This document shows, one piece after another, positions 1 to 5,928 of a DNA stretch of 11,215 bases. The DNA comes from Nitrospinae bacterium RIFCSPLOWO2_12_FULL_45_22. GTDB lineage: Bacteria > 2-12-FULL-45-22. Each line of letters begins with the position of its first letter. Position 1 is the stretch's first letter. Below the pieces are notes generated by a model. That model was given only the letters and a program-made list of their open reading frames with translations, did no database searches and was not told the origin of the DNA. The DNA is taken from positions 1-11,215 of the forward strand of contig MHDQ01000123.1 of the NCBI GenBank assembly GCA_001803565.1. The letters run 5' to 3'. Made by a program: the position numbers and the translations under genes.

Positions 1-2
1 AT

Positions 3-1397
3 TACTGGAAGATAGTGGCAACCGATAGCCAAGGGGCAACGGCAAGCGGGCCGGTATGGAGCTTCACTACTGGCTCAGTCCCTAATAACCCACCCAAGAC
101 TCCCAGTAACCCTTCGCCGGCTGATGGGGCAACCGATGTTTCGATCAGTGTCAGCTTAAGCTGGAGCGGTGGTGACACTGATACTGGAGATACTATTACC
201 TATGATATCTATTTTGGTGCCAGTAGCAGCCCTACCCTGGTCAAGAGTGGCCTAACGGAGACCAGGTATATCCCTGGTACCCTTGCTTATAGTACTAAAT
301 ACTACTGGCGGGTAGTAGCTAAGGACAATCATGGGGCCGAGGCCGGGGGGTCAGTCTGGAGCTTTGAAACTGGCCCAGCTCCCAATAATCCCCCTCATAC
401 CCCCAGCAATCCATCCCCAGCTAATGGTGCAACTGTGGCATCCATCAGCTTGAGCTTAAACTGGAGTGGTGGTGACCCCGACACAGGAGATTCGGTGGCC
501 TATGATGTCTATTGGGATGGTGCAGGTAATAACCCTGATCCACCCCTGTGGGCAAGCAACCAGAGGGATACTACCGTTGATGTAAGCCCTCTCCAGAACC
601 CTTCCACAGTCTATTACTGGAAGGTGGTCGCCAAGGATAGCCATGGGGCTGCCGGTACCAGCCCGATATGGAAATTTACTACCGCTGCTACCCTTACTAA
701 CCCACCCAATACCCCTACTGGCTTGAAGGCTACCATCACGGGCAAGGCCGTACATATCCAGTGGCAGGCCAATAGCGACTCCAACCTGGATCATTACAAT
801 CTCTATGTAGGGTATTCATCCAAAAAATATGACATGACCGGTAGTCCCTTCAATGTAAGCAATATTACCTCCCTTACTGCCTCTGATATACCGGAAGGTA
901 CTTATTACCTGGCCCTGAGTGCGATCAACAGTGCAGGCAAGGAGAGTAGCCTATCAGAAGAGATAAAGGTAATGGTAGGTGCTAAGCCGACCATTACCAT
1001 AAGCAGTAATAAGAATAGCTATTCCCCAGGCGATACCTTTACCCTTTCCTTTGCCCTCAGCAACCCTACGGCTACTACTCAGGTAGTAGATGCTTTCCTG
1101 GGTATTATAGCCCCCAGCGGTAGCATCTACTTTTTCGATTCCTCTCCCTTTCAAAGGACTCTGGTACCAGCCAGGGCCGATGACTCCAGAACTTTTACCC
1201 CAGCCGCCACTTCTTTGGAACTGAGCCCAGGTTATGATTTCCCTTTGACCCCTTACTTTTCTATGACCTTACCCTCTGGCTTACCTGAAGGCACTTATTA
1301 TGCCTTTGCTGCGGTAGCTGAGCCCGGCTCTGTCCAGGCAGGTAATCCTAAGATAATGGGAGAGATCAGTATTAGTTCCTTTATATATTCTCCTTAA
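3..1397 (+). CDS. Repetitive Ig/fibronectin-III-like surface or secreted protein, 5' part outside the window
   Basis: The frame is open to the left edge. The first visible residues, YWKIVATDSQGA, match the internal repeat ends YYWRVVAKDNHGA and YYWKVVAKDSHGA, so the GTG at 15 is not the true start and the gene enters from the left. Counting from that GTG, I see the end of one domain (to about 20), two complete about 100-residue beta-sandwich units (about 24-120 and 124-223), a fibronectin-III-like domain (about 230-320) and a different C-terminal beta domain (about 324-460). The repeats share NNPP.TPSNPSPA.GAT, SWSGGD.DTGD and YYW.VVAKD..GA, which are typical of extracellular bacterial Ig/FN3 repeats used for adhesion or as spacers in exported enzymes. 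The signal peptide and any catalytic domain would lie upstream and are not seen. There is no LPXTG or membrane anchor at the C-terminus. The exact partner or substrate cannot be inferred. Confidence 0.85.
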   Translation, partial: YWKIVATDSQGATASGPVWSFTTGSVPNNPPKTPSNPSPADGATDVSISVSLSWSGGDTDTGDTITYDIYFGASSSPTLVKSGLTETRYIPGTLAYSTKYYWRVVAKDNHGAEAGGSVWSFETGPAPNNPPHTPSNPSPANGATVASISLSLNWSGGDPDTGDSVAYDVYWDGAGNNPDPPLWASNQRDTTVDVSPLQNPSTVYYWKVVAKDSHGAAGTSPIWKFTTAATLTNPPNTPTGLKATITGKAVHIQWQANSDSNLDHYNLYVGYSSKKYDMTGSPFNVSNITSLTASDIPEGTYYLALSAINSAGKESSLSEEIKVMVGAKPTITISSNKNSYSPGDTFTLSFALSNPTATTQVVDAFLGIIAPSGSIYFFDSSPFQRTLVPARADDSRTFTPAATSLELSPGYDFPLTPYFSMTLPSGLPEGTYYAFAAVAEPGSVQAGNPKIMGEISISSFIYSP

Positions 1398-1663
1398 TGG
1401 GGTCTTAGGAGCTTGTCCCTAATTACCCTTGATAAAAGCCCAGGAAATGACCTGATTCATACTGACCTTTAGTCTGAAAAGAAGGGGGGAATCTTAAGGT
1501 CAGAAAATCTTTGGAATTAATGCTTGCTACAGAATGTATGCATAATCCTTGACAATGAATGGGTTAGCAATTATCATGAGTGATGGATCAACTAAATTCA
1601 TACAGAGGAGCAAATATTTGAAATATTTCGTATATACCCTGCGCTTGAAGGATAGTCAAACTG
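1398..1663. other. Intergenic region with hairpin, promoter and a gene stub
   Basis: This stretch holds an inverted repeat, CTGACCTT (1462-1469) and AAGGTCAG (1496-1503), with a 26-base loop. It could be a processing or weak termination hairpin after the surface-protein gene, but it has no T-run. Next come a sigma-70-type promoter (1549-1577) and the truncated GIY-YIG-like start described separately. Confidence 0.5.
1549..1577 (+). promoter_or_regulatory. Sigma-70-type promoter for the downstream three-gene operon
   Basis: A perfect -35 TTGACA (1549-1554) is followed, with exactly 17 bases of spacing, by a -10 TATCAT (1572-1577). Transcription would start near 1584. The first translation signal downstream is the GAGGAG at 1605-1610 in front of the GIY-YIG-like stub, so the promoter may originally have belonged to that gene. 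Confidence 0.6.
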
Positions 1664-1671
1664 ATGATTGA
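1618..1671 (+). pseudogene. Truncated start of a GIY-YIG nuclease-like gene
   Basis: Seven bases after a strong Shine-Dalgarno (GAGGAG, 1605-1610), a TTG opens a 17-codon frame reading LKYFVYTLRLKDSQTDD before a TGA at 1669-1671. The stretch KYFVYTLRLKDS closely resembles the first beta strand of small GIY-YIG proteins, whose N-termini typically read like KYYVYILRLKDGS. The expected continuation with the YIG motif and the catalytic Arg and Glu is absent in all frames. The stub overlaps the ATG at 1664 of the next gene. I infer a remnant whose remainder was replaced when the downstream operon arrived. It could instead be a short upstream leader peptide that resembles the family by chance, because only about 12 residues support the match. 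Confidence 0.35.
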
Positions 1672-2326
1672 TAAAAGGGAATTCCAACTACGGACATTCT
1701 CGGTGGTAGTTGTGGCGAAGAATCATAACCCCTCTCTTCTAAATCCTGATTTCTTGCTAATACGTCACATCGTGCCCGACGGATATGAGCTAGCCGAACC
1801 ACCCATCACTACCCCTCCAGTGGCTATAGTCAAGTACAAACAGGGGATTTCCATCACGGTCGAGATGGAGAAACTTCAAGTTATCGAAACCACTGCTGGG
1901 GAATTCCCGGAATCGCCGTTGGCTACGGATATCGCATCCAAGTATGTTCATACGCTCCCACACGTTCGATATACTGGCGTAGGGATCAACTGGAGTGGTT
2001 TTTTGAGGAAGAAAGATCCCGACCTTTGGATATGCAATCGCTTCTTGTCGAAAGGACCATGGAGGGACGACCCGCACAAACTTGTTTCTTCGGTGGTACG
2101 TCTCACGTATGATCTCGGGAATATCCGGTGTAATCTCTCTCTGGCTAGTGGGCAAATTTTTGAGGAAGAGACACCGATTCCTGTTGTGACCGTAGATGTA
2201 AACTACCATCACGATATAACAGCATACCCAGGGGATGATGATGTTGTTGGAGTGATCAACTGCTGGAAGGATCGTCTTCACCATTTTCTACTATTGATTC
2301 GGGATGTGCTGGATTTGGAGGCCTAA
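1664..2326 (+). CDS. Unrecognised 220-residue protein, first gene of a VapBC-like operon
   Basis: I do not recognise this family. It is a soluble protein with no signal peptide or membrane segment. The N-terminus, MIDKREFQLRTFSVVVVAK, looks like a beta-alpha element, followed by a proline-rich turn (TTPP) and a mixed alpha/beta body. Conspicuous stretches are GINWSGFL, PDLWICNRFLSKGPW and VDVNYHHDI. No nuclease or nucleotide-binding motif is evident. The start has a weak AAGGA (1648-1652) 11 bases upstream. Its stop overlaps the next ATG by one base (TAATG), so it is translationally coupled to the antitoxin candidate and then to a PIN toxin. That order suggests a third component or regulator of the toxin-antitoxin unit, but this is inference from position only. 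Arginine codons CGT/CGC/CGG and CpG are more frequent than in the flanking genes, which fits recent acquisition. Confidence 0.7.
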   Translation: MIDKREFQLRTFSVVVVAKNHNPSLLNPDFLLIRHIVPDGYELAEPPITTPPVAIVKYKQGISITVEMEKLQVIETTAGEFPESPLATDIASKYVHTLPHVRYTGVGINWSGFLRKKDPDLWICNRFLSKGPWRDDPHKLVSSVVRLTYDLGNIRCNLSLASGQIFEEETPIPVVTVDVNYHHDITAYPGDDDVVGVINCWKDRLHHFLLLIRDVLDLEA

Positions 2327-2733
2327 TGAGACTCATAACAGAAACTACCAACCCTAAAAGTGCAGAGCTTGCCGATAAAGTTGGTGCGCTATTAAATGAT
2401 TTAGTTCTGGTTAATACTGAGCGGATGAGTCTTACAGGAGTGAGTTTAGGCTCCTGGCTAGAGACACTTCCGACCGGGAACTTAGCTACCGATCGAGTAG
2501 AAAAGATGGGCAGGATCTGGGTCAAACACTGGCCGGAAAAGAGTTTTGAAGTTGGAGGTGCACCGGTTTCGGTAGGTAGCGAAAGCACTGACTCACTGGT
2601 CTCGATGGAGGCGATGCTTAGCCCTGATAGGAGAGCTATTCTGGAACGCGCTAGAGCTATCCGTCGAAAGATCGGTCCAGTCCCATGGAAAATCTCTGAT
2701 ATTCTTCGCCAGATGGACGAAGAAAATGAATGA
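2326..2733 (+). CDS. Putative VapB-like antitoxin
   Basis: This small protein lies between the unrecognised 220-residue protein and a PIN-domain toxin, overlapping the first by one base and the second by eight. GGAGG sits just ahead of the ATG, within the end of the preceding gene. The last 35 residues (RRAILERARAIRRKIG, then PWKISDILRQMDEENE) form a charged helix plus tail like the toxin-wrapping C-terminus of VapB-type antitoxins. The first 100 residues are longer than usual for a VapB, and I see no clear AbrB, ribbon-helix-helix or Phd motif. The antitoxin role follows mainly from gene order and the tail. DNA binding and autoregulation are plausible but not shown by the sequence. Confidence 0.6.
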   Translation: MRLITETTNPKSAELADKVGALLNDLVLVNTERMSLTGVSLGSWLETLPTGNLATDRVEKMGRIWVKHWPEKSFEVGGAPVSVGSESTDSLVSMEAMLSPDRRAILERARAIRRKIGPVPWKISDILRQMDEENE

Positions 2734-3193
2734 AATGCTAGTCCTAGACGCCTCTGTGGTAGCCAAGTGGTACCTCAATGACGAAAAACTCATTGAGAAG
2801 GCTGAGGAGTTCCTCATCCGTATCCTCGCCGGTCAGATCGAGGCGCATGCCCCTGAGATATTGCGTTATGAGTTGGGCCATCTATTAACTAAAGCTCAAC
2901 GCCAGCCTCAGAGGCCGATTGATCCTGCTCAAAGCGAGGAGGTGTACCGCGAATTTTGTTTACTCCCGATCACTTTTCACCAGCTCGACGATACTGAACG
3001 GCAAGAAGTTCTTGCATTCGCCAATACTTTTCGGCGGGGATTTTACGATTCTTCCTACGTCTGGCTTGCAGGACACCTCGGCTGTCGGTGGCTTACGAGT
3101 GAGCAGCGTTACGGAGGCAAACTGCCATTAGACTACCCAACCCAACGGATCCTTACCCTGGAATCATATAAACAGTCATCCAGAAGGACATAG
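2726..3193 (+). CDS. vapC: PIN-domain ribonuclease toxin, VapC family
   Basis: PIN-domain proteins are Mg-dependent endoribonucleases; as VapC toxins they cleave tRNA or other RNA and are held inactive by the cognate antitoxin. The 155 residues have the family's usual length and fold order. The first acidic residue is in LVLDASVVAKW (D8), the second in ILRYELGHLL (E49), the third in YDSSYVWLA (D108), and the fourth position is in TSEQRYGGKL, with Glu126 where many relatives have Asp. The gene overlaps the antitoxin candidate by eight bases (ATGAATGA), a classical toxin-antitoxin arrangement. A second ATG three codons inside is a possible alternative start. The acidic set looks complete, so the toxin is probably active. 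The RNA target cannot be read from the sequence. Confidence 0.88.
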   Translation: MNEMLVLDASVVAKWYLNDEKLIEKAEEFLIRILAGQIEAHAPEILRYELGHLLTKAQRQPQRPIDPAQSEEVYREFCLLPITFHQLDDTERQEVLAFANTFRRGFYDSSYVWLAGHLGCRWLTSEQRYGGKLPLDYPTQRILTLESYKQSSRRT

Positions 3194-3278
3194 CCATTAA
3201 CAAATAGGCTTTAATCAGTACTGGCTCACCATTGACTTTTTGATTGTGCAACAAAGGGAGTACAAAATATTCCTTTCC

Positions 3279-3292
3279 AGGAGTAAACTCCT
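3279..3292. repeat. Short palindrome, possible operator
   Basis: AGGAGTAAACTCCT is a perfect 6-base inverted repeat around AA. It is about 65 bases before the higBA -35 box and 86 bases after the vapC stop. It could be a repressor site or a weak hairpin; there is no T-run after it. Confidence 0.35.
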
Positions 3293-3356
3293 ATGACCCC
3301 ATTTTAGAGCCCTACAAAAGCCAAACATCTTCAGTACCAATTTAACCTGATCTCCC

Positions 3357-3387
3357 TTGACATCACATAGCATTTATGCGATATATT
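3357..3387 (+). promoter_or_regulatory. higBA promoter with an operator-like palindrome between the boxes
   Basis: A perfect TTGACA (3357-3362) is followed by TATATT (3382-3387) with a 19-base spacer; GATATA at 17 bases is an alternative -10. The spacer holds GCATTTATGC (3370-3379), extendable to a 16-base imperfect palindrome (3367-3382). That is the place where an XRE antitoxin such as HigA would bind to repress its own operon. Transcription would start within a few bases of the ATG at 3392, so the message may be nearly leaderless. Confidence 0.5.
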
Positions 3388-3391
3388 ATTT

Positions 3392-3454
3392 ATGGACTGG
3401 CGGGTATAATTCTACCAGGAAGCGGATGGGAAAGAACCTGTAAAAGATTTCCTC
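3392..3454 (+). pseudogene. 5' end of the higB-like gene, cut off by an in-frame ochre stop
   Basis: Reading from the ATG at 3392 gives MDWRV, a TAA (3407-3409), then FYQEADGKEPVKDFL running straight into the frame that begins at ATG 3455. The family (phage-derived Gp49-like/HigB, PF05973) characteristically starts with W.I.FYQ..DGK.PV.DFL, so this is clearly the native N-terminus. One substitution at the codon after Val5 has made a stop. No ATG, GTG or TTG lies in frame between the stop and 3455. Other genes here also end in TAA, so the codon is not reassigned. Confidence 0.7.
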
Positions 3455-3781
3455 ATGGAATTAAACATTCCCAGTCGCCAGAAGATATTTTCTTATCTGG
3501 ATCTCTTGGAAGAAAGGGGATTATTGCCTTATCCCTATTCCCGAAAGATTGAAGGGATAAAGAAGCTTCGAGAACTAAGGGTAGAATTCGCTTCCAATAT
3601 ATACCGGATTTTCTATTTTGTGCACAAGGATAAGCAGATCATTCTCTTACATGGATTCATAAAGAAGAGCCAGAAGATACCATCAAAGGAAATAGCCGTA
3701 GCCCAAAGACGGTTAAAAGATTTTTTGGCTAGAGACAAGAAGGAAGGGGGGGTTAGAGATGGCCAGGGAAAGCGGTTTTAG
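3455..3781 (+). CDS. higB: HigB/Gp49-like RelE-superfamily toxin, N-terminally shortened
   Basis: HigB-type toxins are RelE-fold mRNA interferases neutralised by an XRE antitoxin. Residues 10-75 carry the family signature: KIFSYLDLLEERG, then KLRELRVEF..NIYRIFYF and IILLHGFIKKSQK.P..EI..AQRRLKDF. The catalytic-face Arg and Lys residues of the C-terminal half are present. This start is the first one available after the ochre stop at 3407-3409. It lacks a Shine-Dalgarno and leaves out roughly 20 native residues, including the first beta strand. The product, if made, is probably unstable or inactive. About 15 residues at the C-terminus (KEGGVRDGQGKRF) read through the antitoxin's ribosome-binding site, and the gene overlaps higA by 23 bases. 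Confidence 0.7.
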   Translation: MELNIPSRQKIFSYLDLLEERGLLPYPYSRKIEGIKKLRELRVEFASNIYRIFYFVHKDKQIILLHGFIKKSQKIPSKEIAVAQRRLKDFLARDKKEGGVRDGQGKRF

Positions 3782-4070
3782 AAGATTATTAGACGAACAT
3801 CTTAAAGACCCAGAATTTGCTAAAGGGTATATGGAAGAACTGGCTAAGACCAGGATAGCCGTTCAGATAGCTTCCCTCCGGGCGAAACGTGGTCTATCCC
3901 AGACAGATTTGGCCAAAAAGATAGGTACTACTCAGTCAGCTATAGCCCGGTTAGAAAATCCCAATTATGGCCGTGCATCTTTGCCCACCCTGGAAAAGGT
4001 TGCTGAGGCTTTGGGTGCAAAGTTAGAGATTCGGCTTATTCTTAATAGGGAATACCAAAAGACAGCATGA
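3759..4070 (+). CDS. higA: XRE-family antitoxin, HigA-like
   Basis: The N-terminal 30 residues (with FRRLLDEHLKDPEFAKGYMEEL) are typical of HigA antitoxins partnered with Gp49-like toxins and would contact the toxin. Residues 36-92 are a Cro/C1-type HTH: IASLRAKRGLSQTDLAKKIG, then TTQSAIARLENPNYG and LPTLEKVAEALG. It should neutralise HigB and repress the operon through the palindrome upstream. A strong purine-rich Shine-Dalgarno (AAGGAAGGGGGGG, 3740-3752) precedes the ATG inside the toxin gene, so the antitoxin can be made well even though the toxin is broken. The protein appears complete at 103 residues. Confidence 0.88.
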   Translation: MARESGFRRLLDEHLKDPEFAKGYMEELAKTRIAVQIASLRAKRGLSQTDLAKKIGTTQSAIARLENPNYGRASLPTLEKVAEALGAKLEIRLILNREYQKTA

Positions 4071-4080
4071 AAGATTACTT

Positions 4081-4136
4081 TGGGGGATAGGGATGCTAGC
4101 CCCGATAAGCCGGTAGTCCCTGGCCGGTTTCCCCCA
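4081..4136. other. Compact nested stem-loop in the gap after higA
   Basis: TGGGGGA (4081-4087) pairs perfectly with TCCCCCA (4130-4136). Inside, GGGA (4090-4093) pairs with TCCC (4117-4120), and CTA with TAG just within that. It is GC-rich and lacks a 3' T-run, so it is not an ordinary terminator. It may be a leader structure for the gene at 4174 or a transcript-end stabiliser. I could not match it to a known riboswitch. Confidence 0.4.
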
Positions 4137-4154
4137 TACTTAACCACCCAGGGA

Positions 4155-4172
4155 GCTACTAAGGGAGGTAGC
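4155..4172 (+). promoter_or_regulatory. Hairpin presenting the Shine-Dalgarno of the 455-residue protein
   Basis: GCTAC (4155-4159) and GTAGC (4168-4172) form a 5-base stem, and AAGGGAGG (4161-4168) lies almost wholly in its 8-base loop, directly before the ATG at 4174. The SD is strong and the arrangement could gate ribosome access. The stem is short, so this may be chance. Confidence 0.35.
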
Positions 4173-4173
4173 A

Positions 4174-5541
4174 ATGGACGATCAAGAATATTGGGACATA
4201 GAATTTAAGACTACCGGGGACTTTCTGAACCATTGCCCAAGTGATGTTCGGGCGCATGCCATCTTCCAAATAGCCAATTACCTTACCTCCCACCCGACAC
4301 TACCATTCACCCCACAGGATAAGACATTAGGGGATCGGTTTATCATCTCAGACCCCATCTTGCAACGTGTGATCTACTATACATACAGCCCCTTAGAAGA
4401 AATAGATATGCGATGCAAGATGCTTGCGACAACCGATATTATCAGGGATGTGGGCTATATATACTATGTCCTGGGATACCCCAAGCTTCAGGATAGTCCT
4501 TTACTCAAGAGTTTTTTAGAGAAGCTAAAGAAAGATTTCTCTAGGGTGCTGAATGCTGACATGCGTAAGCTTGCGGGGGCTGAAGGGTCGATAGCCGAAC
4601 TTAGGGCTAATAGCTACCATGTTGAAGTGGATAAAGATGGTAAACCTACCAAAATAATTATCGACCAGTCGCCCTGGTATAGGATTGAGCACTATATCAA
4701 GCAGAAGGAAGGCCATTACTACGTTCTTGATGATAGCCCCGATTCAATTAGTGCCCTTTCGTCACCTGACGAGCATCTAATAGAATGGTATCAATGGTTT
4801 GAAGATGAAAAAGGTCTTCAGGATAATGCTTATTCAGGTAAAACCAAAATCTATATCCACGACAAAGATGGAAAGCTAATTGAAAAGTACCCATTCGCCC
4901 TGGGGCCTAAATACACGCCCTTGAGGGAGAAGATTCATAAGAAATACTGGTTTGAGCGCAAGGCATTTTGGGTAGAGAAGGGACAAGGATGGGATACCAG
5001 AGAAGAGGACCGCATTGACCGCAGGTGGGACCTAGAGCAGATTTTCAGGAAGGCTATTATGGAGTGGGAAGGAGATGTGCCCCCTCCTGCTTACTTCAAA
5101 AAAGCTTTAGAATGGGGTTTTATGAACCTTGAGATGAGCTTTAGGAAGAGATTCGTCCCCCACCCTGATGATCCCTCTAAGTATATTCTTAGGGAGGATC
5201 TTGATTTTAGTGGTGGCTCCTTAAATGATCGTTTAAAAGATGAGAAGGGTGAAAGTGAAAAGGTCAAAGAATGGATTGACCTATTTCCTGATAAGAAAGA
5301 TGACATAACAACCATAGAGACCTTGAATACATTATCTCGCCTTATCGAACGTGAATCTCATCCAACAGATAAACTAATCTTGCTCGATTTTTGGGATATA
5401 TGCCAAAATGATACCGAACCAAGAAGTGATGCAGAGATAGCCCGCCAGCTCAAAACCCAAAGGGTTCACCTTTCCCCCCAGCGTATAGGCCAACGGCGCA
5501 AAAGGCTTATGCGCACCCTCCAAGAAATCTTCTGCAAATAA
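4174..5541 (+). CDS. Unrecognised 455-residue protein with C-terminal sigma-4-like HTH
   Basis: I do not recognise the first 370 residues. They are hydrophilic, with many Trp and Tyr (WYRIEHYIKQ, EWYQWFED, KYWFERKAFWVEKGQGW), no signal peptide and no membrane segment. The C-terminus resembles sigma-70 region 4 or a LuxR-like HTH: a helix with LILLDFWDICQND, then SDAEIARQL, a turn, and LSPQRIGQRRKRLMRTL, about residues 390-450. It therefore probably binds DNA and may be the transcriptional switch of the element. The start is fixed by AAGGGAGG five bases before the ATG. It lies downstream of higA and, after a 183-base leader, upstream of the replication operon, on the same strand. It could equally be a defence or host-takeover protein; the sequence does not decide. 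Confidence 0.65.
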   Translation: MDDQEYWDIEFKTTGDFLNHCPSDVRAHAIFQIANYLTSHPTLPFTPQDKTLGDRFIISDPILQRVIYYTYSPLEEIDMRCKMLATTDIIRDVGYIYYVLGYPKLQDSPLLKSFLEKLKKDFSRVLNADMRKLAGAEGSIAELRANSYHVEVDKDGKPTKIIIDQSPWYRIEHYIKQKEGHYYVLDDSPDSISALSSPDEHLIEWYQWFEDEKGLQDNAYSGKTKIYIHDKDGKLIEKYPFALGPKYTPLREKIHKKYWFERKAFWVEKGQGWDTREEDRIDRRWDLEQIFRKAIMEWEGDVPPPAYFKKALEWGFMNLEMSFRKRFVPHPDDPSKYILREDLDFSGGSLNDRLKDEKGESEKVKEWIDLFPDKKDDITTIETLNTLSRLIERESHPTDKLILLDFWDICQNDTEPRSDAEIARQLKTQRVHLSPQRIGQRRKRLMRTLQEIFCK

Positions 5542-5724
5542 CTTATCCCACAACCAGAGCCTTTTAATCAAGCTCACCTTTGCTCAACCTCCCCAAACGT
5601 TTATTTAGACAACAATAGGAATTTTTTTTTGCCGGGGGTTTCGATTTCACCTCCTGGCTGCACACTTATATAGTATGACCAGGAATAGAATATCAGAATC
5701 CAATAGATAAACGGAGGAAACGGG
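5542..5724 (+). promoter_or_regulatory. Leader and possible promoter of the replication operon
   Basis: No gene is seen here. A run of nine T (5622-5630) is followed by a hairpin, GCCGGGGG (5631-5638) with CCTCCTGGC (5650-5658), containing two G-U pairs. A possible -10, TATAGT (5669-5674), has only a weak -35 (TTTCAC, 5645-5650, 18-base spacer). The T-run lies before rather than after the hairpin, so this is not a plus-strand terminator. GGAGG at 5713-5717 serves the next gene. Confidence 0.35.
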
Positions 5725-5928
5725 ATGATTTTATATGTGGCTATCAGCCCAAAGGGTGTCCACTACGTTGAAGTCGAAGCGCTAATGGAGGAGGAAGAAG
5801 TGGCGAAGGACTTTTATCGTTTGGTTAAGCCATTGCTGAGAGACCTGGGTAAAGCTATTTGTCAGCTTAATAATCGCAGAGGGGAAGAAGATGCCAATAA
5901 TGGCAAGGGGAGAAAGATAAGCGGATGA
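5725..5928 (+). CDS. Small hypothetical protein upstream of the helicase
   Basis: This 67-residue protein has a good Shine-Dalgarno (GGAGG, 7 bases before the ATG) and overlaps the helicase start by four bases (ATGA), which points to translational coupling. It begins with a beta-hairpin-like segment (MILYVAISPKGVHYVEVEAL), has an acidic patch (MEEEEV), then an amphipathic helix (DFYRLVKPLLRDLGKAICQL) and a basic, glycine-rich tail. I do not recognise the family. Being the first gene of the replication operon, it may assist or regulate initiation, but that is only from position. Confidence 0.6.
   Translation: MILYVAISPKGVHYVEVEALMEEEEVAKDFYRLVKPLLRDLGKAICQLNNRRGEEDANNGKGRKISG

Larger units (their letters stand above)
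3194..3391. other. Intergenic region between the two toxin-antitoxin modules, with palindrome and promoter
   Basis: No gene is visible in this stretch. It carries a 14-base inverted repeat (3279-3292) and the higBA promoter with an internal operator-like palindrome (3357-3387). No T-rich terminator was found after the vapC gene. Confidence 0.5.

Noticed and set aside
15-17. GTG as start of the repetitive surface protein
   Set aside because: The frame is open upstream to the window edge and encodes the conserved end of a repeat unit (YWKIVA), so the gene begins outside the window.
456-1154. Open frames on the minus strand under the surface-protein gene
   Set aside because: They lie wholly inside a well-supported gene with clear domain repeats, and their translations show no family resemblance.
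1790-2817. Minus-strand open frames under the three-gene operon
   Set aside because: They are shadows of coupled plus-strand genes with overlaps and Shine-Dalgarno sites; no recognisable motif.
3407-3409. TAA recoded as a sense codon in the higB gene
   Set aside because: Several other genes in the window, such as those ending at 1397, 2326 and 5541, use TAA as a true stop, and no recoding signal is visible.
5622-5658. T-run plus hairpin as a rho-independent terminator
   Set aside because: The nine T come before the hairpin on the plus strand, and on the minus strand the hairpin is followed by A, so neither strand has the required order.
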